Source: Actinernus sp. WN-2022 (lineage: Eukaryota > Cnidaria > Anthozoa > Actiniaria > Actinernidae). Taken from it: a DNA stretch of 64,000 bases. Below the pieces are notes generated by a model. It ran no database searches and was not told the origin of the DNA. It saw nothing but the letters and a program-made list of their open reading frames with translations. Positions 48,489 through 60,400 of this stretch are shown in pieces (within the stretch, counting starts at the first letter, position 1; the number at the start of each line of letters is the position of its first letter). The position numbers and the translations under genes were made by a program. Location: positions 148,296,344 through 148,360,343 of the forward strand of contig JAOWCC010000577.1 of NCBI GenBank assembly GCA_030867875.1, given 5' to 3'.

Positions 48489-51400
48489 GTAAGATTGCGT
48501 GCTTTGTTTTACACTTAGTTATGAGTTTCATCGTATCAAGCGCTAATATTTTATCATGGCCGTACGACCAATTCAAGCCAATGGGCAGTTAATGTGTTTA
48601 TTCCATCAATACCATTGTCTCGATTTTCAATGCCTGCTTAGAGATGCTTAAGTATATATTCTTGTTATTGAAATACTGCAAATGCAAAATGTCCCAATCT
48701 TTGAGTTTCCTTTTACCCTGGAAGTTGAGGGGGAAAAGCGGGAAATATGCAGAATAATTCACGTGGCCTTTACTGATAATCGGAGAGAACCTTTAGCCAA
48801 ACTTCAAGTTGATTTAGCCATAGACATTTTGACTGAAACGATAGCCAGTTCGACAGCCGAGGTCAACATTCGACGAGTGTTTTCCTAAAACATTTTTATA
48901 AAAAATGTTCAACATCAATAACTGAAAGTTGCTTCACTGCTAACAGCTGGAGCCGGGGGTGTAATGTAGGGTGTGTGCTTTCATTGTACTTGCTTGTGCA
49001 TGTTGTGCGGAAAAATTTGAAGAAGTGCAGAAGATCGATAAATAATTGCTGAGAATGAACGTCCTCGTTTCTGTTTGCTATCAATTTCAAGTGAAGCTGC
49101 TTGGCAGTTAGTACTTAGTATTGTCGAAGTCAGCCTGGCCATTTTTAACTGTCATAGAGTCGTGATTCTGGTTCAGATTGGGCAAACAAACCTGATTCAC
49201 TGAGTGAAAAGCAACCCGAGATTCGCATGTTGTGCCTACTTGTTTTTAGGAGGAGCGTGTGGTGAATAATTCTGTAGATAATTGCGATTTTGTCGCTAAA
49301 ACTTTGTCTTAACTCTATTTACAATTTAGAGTAACTTAGTTCTATTAAAACTCTTTGAAACAGGCCACGACGATTTTGCGTTTATCAACAATTCTGTGAG
49401 CGAATAAAACGCATATCCTTGATAAAGTTCTGAGTAGGCCTAACCGCTAACGTCAGACGTTCAGCCCGGTCAAACTCTCTACGTACTTTAACATCAGACG
49501 TTCAGCCCGATCACACTCTACTTTACGTCGGACGTTATACCAAGGCTGGTTCACACTATAGCGACATATATAAGCATCGGCGCAAGTAACATTCATACAC
49601 AGACGCACGCAGTGAATGCATGAAGCCTGATTAGCTAGCGCCGCCGCCAGGTACGTGTTCTTCTCATAGATGTGATGCTTGTACTTTATATGCTTATGTT
49701 GCAAGTGTGAACCAGCCTTTAGGTCCAGCGTTAGTGTTTATGCCGCATCCGCCGTTTTCTAATTCAGCTATCTGGGAAGAAATCCTAGAATATGTACTCA
49801 CCCGGCTAGGGGTCAAGACCACTGCGGGTATATATTTACCAGTTTCAAACAAACTGTTTCCGGTCAATTTAAGTTGTTATTTAGCAATTTTCAATAATCC
49901 AAACACGATTCATTTAACTAGCGACGCGATGTACAATTAAGGTTCACCAAGAAATCCGACAGAAACAAAGCGGTAAATATTTTCGTTGGCAAGAGCACTT
50001 CTAAACTTTGGAAGGTCAACCCATTTAGCTAGGACAGTCTTTTTAAACCAGAAAAATAAATCCACATTTAAAATATCCTACCCTCGTTGTACGAAATATG
50101 TTGTACTGAATCAACTCTGAAGTAGCTAGACTTGCACTACGTTTTGGTTACAAAAATCAGCCGGGTGCGAGAGAATGGCGCTTCTTTTCACGCCCTCTGT
50201 GGGGCTTTAAACCTCTTCTTTCGACTCATTCTTTCTCCTGTTTACTGTAGATCTCGTTTATTACGCTCCAGCTTTTCTCTCGCACCTCAGAAACGATTGC
50301 TAAAAACGTGTGCTCGTTTTTTTTTACAAAAGTTTTATACACTAGGGGCGGTCTTACGAGGAAAAATACTATAAAGTTCCCAAAGAAAGTAACGATAAAA
50401 TATGATAGTTGTCACAAAATCCCGAAACTGGTAGCACCCTCTCCCCGAAAGTAGCGACCTCTCCGAAAGTAATGACCATTGTCAAGAGACAGCAATTATG
50501 GGCAAATCCTGTGCACCATATTTACCATGCCGCTTGGCCTTTGGATAGCAGGATATAAATTGTTACGAATCGGTTATACCGACGTTAAATTAGGTTTGCT
50601 TTACCGGTTTACTGTCTATCATCATTTGCAGCCATTAATCTGTAGAGTTTCTGGACTTTCTGCCTTTATATTTATGAATGCGTAAAACAAACAAAGAAAA
50701 GGACACTTACCACAATTTCATAACATTCTGTGATCAGTTTTTATTTATTGGTATACTGCCAATGTATACATTAGCATAAGGCTCCAAATAAAATCATCGG
50801 TCTGTCTGTCTGTCTGTCTTAGTAATGGCTGGTGCTTGCCTACATAGTGTCATATATCTTGAAGATAAAATGATGTCATGTTCTGAACCGTTTTACTCGA
50901 TCCTGTGGATTTTATAATCATGATTTTAATACGATTTTCACATTGTGATTAGTAATGTTGTTGATGCCTGGTCGCGTAATGTCATCAATTTAAGGCCATA
51001 CATGGTTCACAAAATTGTCCAGATAGAGGGAATCGGCTAAATGTGTTGCTACCAACTGGGGAATTGTTCTTTTTTCATTGTAATCATAATGCAGATCTGA
51101 ATTGGGTAGCAACAGAGTTAGCCGATTCCCTCTATTACTAATACAATGCGTATTCTTTAGTGATTTAGCTGCAAGGAGAGACGCCGGACAAAACATCTTG
51201 CCATATGTCGGAGATTCTGAGCACTTGTTTATATTGGCGGAGTAACTGCAAAATACCCGGCCACTTCAGGAATGTACTTATTTAAATAATTCATTTTCCA
51301 TTGTTTTCCATTGTTTTCCATTGTTTCCATACAGAGCTTTATACCCAACCATTTTGACAAACCCTGAAGTGGCAGGATATATTCTGCAGTTAAGGCAACA

Positions 51401-54400
51401 TTACCAGGAGCGCCATCTGTTATGTATTCGTGAACCAGCATGTTCCCAGATCAGGCTATTTTTAAAATCAGGTTGCCGTGGAAAAAAAACAATGAGAAGC
51501 CTTGTGAACAGGAATTGTATGCAACAAAGTACTAGGCAAACAATGCTTCCTAATGATTGATGTAAAGAGAGATTGTTATTGAGTACAATGAGAAAACCTC
51601 GCCATTCAGGTGAATAAAACCATTTTATCGGCCTTTTACTCGTGTGATCTGGGAATGTGCTGACTCGCATACCAAGTATGGGAGATGGACGTTCCTGGTG
51701 TCACTGTCCTGTGAATAGACCTGTAACTAATTTGCATAAATTCAGAATTTAAACATTTGCAGAAAAAGTGACATTCCTGAAAAAGCAGTTATTTATAGTA
51801 TGCAGTTTAATAGTTTTATAACAATTTGTTCCAAAGTTATTAGCATTTACCTTTGCCGAAAAACATGAAAGGCAATGGCTGACTGGTAAGGCAATGGCTG
51901 ACTGATTTCATACGAAGTTCTCTAAGGCCATCCCTCCGTTTCTCATCGTCCGACCGACCCGATTTTTTTGCGTTTTGCAAAAAAAAAAAACACAAGGGAG
52001 GGATCGAGGAGAAAGGGTGAAGACAGGAATGCAAACGACAGAGCTCCTGGAAGGTCATGCTCGATGGTAAGTCGCACATAACTCTTGGTACATTTGAAGT
52101 TATTCTATTTTTCATCCGTACACAACAACGTCGATATTTTTGTCGTCCATGTTGTTTTAACACGCCTTGTCAGTTCCAGACCTCCACGGCCATGATGTTG
52201 AGTGACCACGCCATACTATTTCCAGACTCCGAACGTTTTATTTCCTTCCTTTTTTTCGTCCGACAGACTGACCCAAAATTTGAAAACCCACCGATGAGAA
52301 ACGGGTAAAAAAGTAGGGATGGCCTTATTTAATGATAATAATAACTATAATAATAACGTATTTTAAAGATGATGACGATGATGATGTATTTATAGTGTGC
52401 GAGTTCCATGGATGAATGTTCAAATTCGCATAACAATAGTAAGAACTAACTATAAAAACTGTAACTAAAAGTTATATGATTCAAAGTATCTAAAAAACTA
52501 AAACAAAAACACGAAGTTAAACTACAGCGGAATAATAACCGTCATTCAAAATACTGATAAAAACCTTTCGTAAATAAGAACTGTCTTCCGAACTGTTCAG
52601 AAGAGTTATTAAAAACGGAGACTGAAGTGACTGCAGGTAGGCCACTCCATTAGATGCTGCTACGGCAATGATCAGTCCCCTAACAGGGGTTAAAGTAGTC
52701 TTTAAGACCCGATTCAAACGTCGAACTTGTCATGCGTCGAATGCAATTGAAACAAAAGATAATTAGGCGGCTTCTTTTGATCTAATATGGTTCGGCGCAT
52801 GAAAAGTTCGATGTTTGAATCGGGCCAAAAGGTAAGGGATTTAAAATTCACCCAAATTCGCTGTAACTGCATACAGACGCCGGGTTGTTCAAAGCCCGAT
52901 TAGTGCTAATTTCCAGGGATAATTTCCATGACAACCAATAGGTTCTGTGAAGAGTTAATCCAGGATTAACACTAATCGGGCTTTGAACAACCCGGCCCAG
53001 GTAAGTTTCATTCATTTTATTACAGTTTATAAAATAATTTAGATAGTATACGCGTGTTCTGATTGGCTGATAGCCATGTTTTCATTAGCTTGTGCAAACA
53101 TGGAAATGACGTCACACCGTAAGACAAGCACCACAAGTGCTTCTCGACCTGCAGTCTCGTGTTTGTTCTGCTCTCGAATTCTTCCAAACTTACCTCAGTT
53201 TGCATGAGCCTGTGTAAACACGGAAGATCTGTTTCATTTATGATTTAAAATATTTATCGACACGTTCATTCAAACATGGCGGATGGTAAACGAACTACAG
53301 CGGAAGAAGCGAGAAAGAAAGCAAAGAAGACTGATACCGAGTGGAAAAGTGCGAAAGCAATAAGGTAACTTAGGGGAAGTGACTATGCTTCTATCACAAA
53401 CACACTAGACAGAACCAACGAGTTGCACAAGGACAGGTTGGAGAATCCACGGGTTTCTTCATAACTTTCGGAATAAATCGCGGCCACCCTCTGCGCCTCT
53501 CTCATCTAAGTTCCCAACGAAACATAAGCCGATGAAATCCAAGCAACGTGTGGGATTTTATCAACCCTGTCACCACAAAAATTCAAGACCGACCCCCTTC
53601 TTACACATGTGCCCAATTCGAAAGCTATTTTATCTCGTCCGCCATGTTAGAAATTATGCGGGTATCAGCGGCCATCCCGAGGGGGCGGCCCCGGGCATCC
53701 AGGGGCATTTGTCACAGGAGCCATGACAAATACATGCTAAAACCCCTCGAGTGGGGCAGATAATTGTGACAAAAAACCCCACCCCTGGGGCAACCTGGGC
53801 AACATTTAACTATTAGAAGCTAAACGTTTTAGAAGTGTCAAAAATCTTAATAGTTTTATACAAATATTATCCTTTATTTCTTTGTTCTGTCTTCCGACAG
53901 TGGATGGCTTAATTTAATCTCTTAATTTGATGATAATGATATGACTTACCTCAAGGACAAAGAGATCGGTCGAGCGAGTCCTGTGGCGAAAACCGCTGAA
54001 CGTTGAGAGAGCAGATTACGTGCAAACCCCGTGGGTATGTCCCCGGGGTATTTTGACGAAAACGCAAAAGCGCTCTAATGCACCGCGTGTGGGGCATGTT
54101 TTTGCTACAAATCCCCTGCTAAGCCCCTGGGTTGCCCGTGTGTTGCTCGGGGGCCGCCCCCTCGGGATGGCCGCTGATACCCGCATTATGAACAAGACTA
54201 AAGATTAAGATTAATTTAGATTAATTTAGAAATTAGTCATAAATTATAAAGGCGGGAAATTCACTCGTCCCAGGGCTATTCGTGTGTGGTGTCAGTCCAC
54301 CGGCCGAACAATATTCAAAAAGAGTAGTGAGCTAGTCGATAACACAATTTGTGCCACACCAACATAATTCAACACTTTGATGACTAAAAAAAGAATGAAA

Positions 54401-57400
54401 TCCATGCAAACACCATAACATCATTTGACAGTTCCAAATTTAACCCTAAAACACTTCAATCATATGAATAAGTATTTGTGCGGTGTCCAGGAATTTCCTG
54501 ATTAGTCTGATATTATGATACAGATGGAAAAATGCCGCACTACAGCATTTTGAGTGTCTAGTTTCATTTGGAAGTCAAACCAACAGCCCAGATTATTAAC
54601 CTGACTTACGGGACACGTGTCGGTGTTCTCGACACGGAGAGTGTGAAAGTTTACTTTGGCCAGTTGCTGTCTAGTGCCGATCATAATGAACTCCGTCTTA
54701 TCATCATTAAGTTTGAGTTTGTCAGCAAGCATCCAAATCCTGATTTCATTTATGCAGTTTTCCATTGCTGTAATCGCTGCAGCTTGCTCGACACTTAATC
54801 AAGTTTGAAATAGAACCAACACACTAAATTCGAATTCGATCTGTAGTGTGGATTAGCCGGGTCCTGGCGCCACTATGCTTGTTTCAGGTCCCGTTAGAAA
54901 TTCAGTGTTCAGTGAAAGAGATCTAAAGCTGTGTCATCAGCATACGCATGAGCGATTGGGAGCGGGTGCGCTTCTAGAACACCAAAACGTTTGCTAACGT
55001 ATATCTAGCCTGCGAAACAGGCCCTCAGTGTTATTTCAACACAAAGGAAGTGATAAAATACTTTGGCCGCGTGAAAATGGAAAAAGGAAACTGGCACGAG
55101 AGAGGAGAACTTTCTCTCGCGTCTCGCTCCGCTCGCATCACAACAAACTCGCTTCGCTCGCAAGACCTACTAGTCTGGAGTCTCTTCTCAAAGCGCCTGT
55201 TCTGCAGGCTAACGTATATCAGGAAAAGCAGAGGTCCAATACATGACCTGTGGCACACCGTGTTCCAAATTAAAACTTTTAGAGACTGAAACATAACTGA
55301 AACACGCTGGAAATGATTGGACAGATATGAGGATCGAGAACCACGCTAGTACAGTTCCTGATATGAAATGTCAGATTGTAATCGATGAAGTAGGACACCA
55401 TGGTGGATGGTGTCGAATGCTGCACTCAAATCGAAAACAAGCAAGGTGACATGTTGCTTGTTCATATTAATAAGAATATCGTGTTTCACTCGAAGGAGGG
55501 CTGTTTATTTCAGTGAAATTGAAATCCTAATGACTCCGTAGCATATAAAGCCACTCAAATTTCACAGGATTACTTATTCTCGCATGTCCTTTTATCTGAC
55601 AAAGTTGACATTTTAATGCGATCACTGATGAACAATGTAAATAAAAACAGCATAACATTATTTCACAAGGTCGACGCTACCTTAAAAATGTCCCTAGCCT
55701 TTGAACAGCCTATCAAGGGAGGGGTAGGGAGGTAACTAGAGAAGAGAGGGACTTTACTCTGTTTCTTCTGTCCCCTCCCCACCCCTTGAGAGCCTGTTCA
55801 CAGGCTATTGTGTCCCATACGAATTCCACACTTCCGCCTTAATTATGGGCTATTAAATCCACAGGCCCCACAAGCAGTCATGTGAACTGTAGTGACGTCA
55901 TCACTATTGATGGAAAGACTGAGTCCCAGTGTTGCGTCTTCCCCTTCTGGTACCAGGATACCCTGCACTATAGTTGTATCCCATCATCCTCTGGGGGTGT
56001 ATCATGGTGCGCCACCACGGCAAACTATGACGATGATCACAAGAAGATGGACTGCCCCCAGGGTGGAGGGGAAGGGGAAAATGGAGGAGGGGGTGAGGAG
56101 TTATTAGAACATGCATTCTCTGGTTTAAAAAACTTCCGCGAATTTCAAGCTTTCTATCGGTTCTGAAGAGGAATCAGGAATGGGATTTTTGACAAGACTA
56201 AAAAAGTCTCTTTATCCGTAACACTTAAACAGAGTTTGGTGAAGATTGACCCAGAGGCCTTTAAAAATATTGTTTTGAATGGTTTAATATATATATTATA
56301 TATGAATTTGTTTACTTGCAAAAATGAATATTTAGTATTGTTTACGCTACATTTGTAGAAACATACAGGCCAATTACGGTCCAATTTGATCAACTTTTTG
56401 GTAGAGTAGTTCTTAGAAAATGAAAACTCTCCATGAGACGTTTTCCGAATGTTACCAGGAGCACCATCTCCCATAATTGGTCTGTAAGTCAGCGCATTCC
56501 CAGATCAGCTATTTTTAGAACACCAGAGGTGAATAAATCCCATACCCCCAAGCTGAAGGCCGATACAATGTTCCTTTTTTACAATGGCGAGGTTTTCTCA
56601 CTAGCTGTACTCATCTATTTTCATAAATCATTAGGAAGCATTGTTTGCCTAGTACATTGTTGCATAAAATTACTATTCACAAGGCTTCTCATGAGGGTTA
56701 TTAGAACGAGTTTAGCCTGGCAAAAACAAAGGATTGCCTCGCTTTGAATCCAAGATGGCCACCAGGTGAAAGGAGTGAATGGGCCCCTGATGTTACACAA
56801 CGCCCTATTTTACTGAAATTTAAAATTCTAGGATTCCATGCTGGTCGACTTTTCGAACCTATGCAAACCTATTCAAAATGACAACCCATGAAACATGCTA
56901 ATATATAAGCACAGTAAACGTTTATTTTATATCACTTAATTCCGTAGGGACTTTAGAGGGAAAATGCAGTCATTTCCCATCAGGTCTTGCGGCCTTACTT
57001 GGTGGTCCACTTTACGCTGACCATCGTTGGAGCCTGCAGTGTCCTTCTAGCCAAGCCATTACGTCATTCTGGGATGACGTGAACCGTTTTACTATACTAA
57101 GAGATGTTAAATGTTGTAGTGTTCCAGTATTCCATAACATTTCACACGTAATCAGTAATTTGACTTCAAAAGTTGGTGGAAGTTCTCAGCCAGCCACGAA
57201 ATGGGAAGCTCAGTGTTTTGACAACTACGTGGTAACAGGTGATTGGTGGTTTACAGTGCGACCACTGTAACCAGGGCCACTTTAACCTGAGTATCAGTCC
57301 CTCTCCCCCTTCCTTTCCATCACCCATCCCCCCTCCCCCCTAAGAAAGGAAGGGAAAGAGGGCCTGACACAATTCTTTGCCTGGCCGCTTGCTAAAAAGC

Positions 57401-60400
57401 CATATTCTGGCTTTTTCCTTCATTGGTCAGAAAAACAAAAGAAACAGGATCATGACTTTTTATTGCCATAAACGTCAATCATATTTCTAAATTTTAATTA
57501 AAGTGAAACAAATTAGACAAAAACGTCAATCACATGTCTGGTTTTTAATTAAAAATCAAACAAATTCGACAAAACCGTCAATCACATGTCTGGATTTTTG
57601 TCTTAAAATGGCGCGAGAGGCGGAAGGCGACCATGCAAAGAATTGTGTCAGGCCCTCTTTCCCTTCCTTCCTTAGAGGGGAGGGGTGGTGAAAAGGAAGG
57701 GAGAGAGGGACTGATACTCAGGTTAGGGCCACTTAGACAACAAGAACTAAACAGATTGCAAAAAATCCATAACCATCGTTGTCTGAGTGGCCCCGGTTAC
57801 AGTAGTCGCGAGAAGATGACAACAGGCGGTTTTCACTATGACGTCAGTAGGATACAACTACCAGAATCCTTTGCGCTGATTATTCTTTTGTTCTTCTAAT
57901 TTGGACCATTGTCTTGGTATTCTCAGAGTTGTTAAAAATCTAATTAAGAAAAAGAATTCGAAAAGGATTGTAGTAGTTGTATTCACCTGTCGCATTCACT
58001 CTTTTCACCTGGTGGCCACTCTTGGATTCAAAGCAAGGCAATCCATTGTTTTTGTCAGGTTAGCCTCGTTTTGACTATCCCTCACTGCGAGGCTAACCTG
58101 GCAAAAACAAAGGATTGCATCGCTTTGAATCCAAGAGTGGCCACCAGGTGAAAAGAGTGAATTACTTTTGAAAAACGTTGATTTTTGATAAAATTGATTC
58201 TCTTTTCTCGATTGGCATAGTAAAGTTTATTTTGGACTTTAACTGGGGCTATAAGTTGAAAAGTTGCGATTGGAATGACTTACGGCACGGTCACTCTAAA
58301 CCATACCGTGACATTGACAAGACTTCCACCTGATTGTTTTGTCCGTCTGACTGCATGGCCAAACAAATTAGGGGTGGACCATTAGCAAGGAAAGCAAGGG
58401 AAAATGGACAAAAATTTGTTATGCAAGCACTTGTTTACCAAAACCAAAATTCGTGGAAGAGAACATACATGGCGGATCCAGGAAAATTACTGTGTGAAAA
58501 AAATTGTGCAGAGCCCGCATATAATCCAAAAAAATCGTGCAGAGCTAAATTGACCCAAAAACGTTCGTGCACAAAAATATTAGCACCCTCCTCCCCTGAT
58601 TTCTAATGGCCAGCCCTTACATATTTCTTATAAGGCAAAAGTACGGTAACTCATTCGAAATCTGCTTTGTTAGAGCTTAAAATAAAGGTAAAAGTATTCA
58701 TTTATATAGCACAAATTATATATGAATATATTCAAATGCACTTCACAAGGTTATTTTTGTGATATGGACTGCTATTATGGTGCAATGTGCTGCCGTGCAG
58801 TTTAGAATCATGAGTGATTGTTAATACCTCAGAATACCTGGCTGTTGTGTCGGGAGACAATCCCCTACTCTTCCTCGAAATAACACAACAGGTTCTTTCA
58901 CGTCTCCCTCGTATAGATTAGAAGAGGAAGGAGACAAGGCCAACGACTTATACGTCCCTGTCCAAGGACGCGGCTGGGATTCGAACCCCCCAACCTCCCG
59001 CACTCTAGACCGTGCTCTACCAACTGAGCTAACCAGTGAGGCAGAAATGTGTACATCGATTTATATGATGGTTTCTACACCTATCCCTATTTGTATGTTT
59101 CCCTTCTTACCAGTTGATACATACACCGGAATGAATTACCCGCAGCATGTTGATACAAAGTCTCATGAATAGTGATTGAAAGCATTGTAGGACTTGCCAC
59201 GAACGTTTGATACAACTTAGAACAAAGGGCTTTCCAAACGAAAATTTGAAAAGGTCATAATAGCCTCTGTAATTTTCATGAAAGCAATGACACAATTTCA
59301 ACGTTGGTTAGCAAATAGAGAATAACACATGGGCGCGCGGAGATATATAATTAATCTTCGAGTGTTCAACTCGATATCTCACGACTGAGCGCAACGAACG
59401 AGCAAGAGGAGCAAGATATCGAGTTGAACACGAGAAGATAAATGTCATTTCTCCAAGCGTCCATGTATTATTTTATTTATTTTATAAACAATACTTGGAC
59501 CTGGGCCCGGTTGTTCGAAGCAAGGGTAAGCGCGTGACGTGGAAATCGCTGATTGGCTGAGAGGCGATATCCACACACGTAAAATTATCGTATTTTTACG
59601 TGTGTTCAGAGTGCTGGAAATCCTTGTAAAACACTGTAGTTTATAGAATAAAACCTAGACACTATATTAAAACTGTTGCATAGTTGAAAAACTCGATGCA
59701 GACAAATGCTACTTTATCATATTTATATATTCCGTGGTTGCACCCTTAGAGTAAAACTTTGTTGCCCTTTTTGCCGCTACATGCTAAACCTTACTATTAT
59801 TTCGTTCTTTAAAGGTCTTCATTCTCCTAGCGCCAGTTCAGAGGCTCCCCAACAGTTCCGTAGCCTTGATGGCATCAAATGCAGCCTGCTGATAGGCCAT
59901 CGGGTCAACTACAACTCGTGTAGTGTCATAAACCTACCGGACAAACCCGAGGGAAAACGAGATCCGGCAACTAGATGGAAGACAGAATGCCCTAAAGAAC
60001 ACTTGATCACCGCTCTTTACAGTGATAACTCTTTCACTGGTGTTAAGAAGATAAAGTGCTGCCCTTTCTTAGGTAAGTTCAAATGAACTTTCTTTCGTAT
60101 TCTATCGTGTCACATACGTTTGTTTCCGTCGGGGGGATGGAAGGGAGAGGAAGAGGAGAGGGAGAGGGGCTAGGAGGCTCGATAGCAGTTTCTCAGTTAG
60201 GAAGGCGCTTATCTTTCTCAGGCTAACCCTTTGCATATTTCAAAGATATCTTTGATCCCGTTACTTTTACTTTTGGAAAATTGATTTTAGTTGTCAAATA
60301 TTAACTTGAAGTATGCATAACCTTAAACCTCACTTTCTTGGTTCTTAAGTCAGACTTTTGTTTCGCGAGGGAAACCTGCAGCGATCATTCCCTAGCTGAA

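Larger units (their letters stand above)
54520..55510 (-). mobile_element. LINE reverse-transcriptase fragment with two nested insertions
   Basis: From 55510 downward the minus strand encodes TALLRVKHDILINMNKQHVT and LLVFDLSAAFDTIHHGVLLH (RT motif A). Then RSCIGPLLFLIYV (motif B), HAYADDTAL (motif C) and WMLADKLKLNDDKTEFIMIG (thumb) follow. The SAAFDTI and YADD forms fit L2/CR1/Jockey-like clades. It is interrupted by 55006-55211 and by a SINE fragment at 54798-54895, and has stops, so it is dead. Confidence 0.82.
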
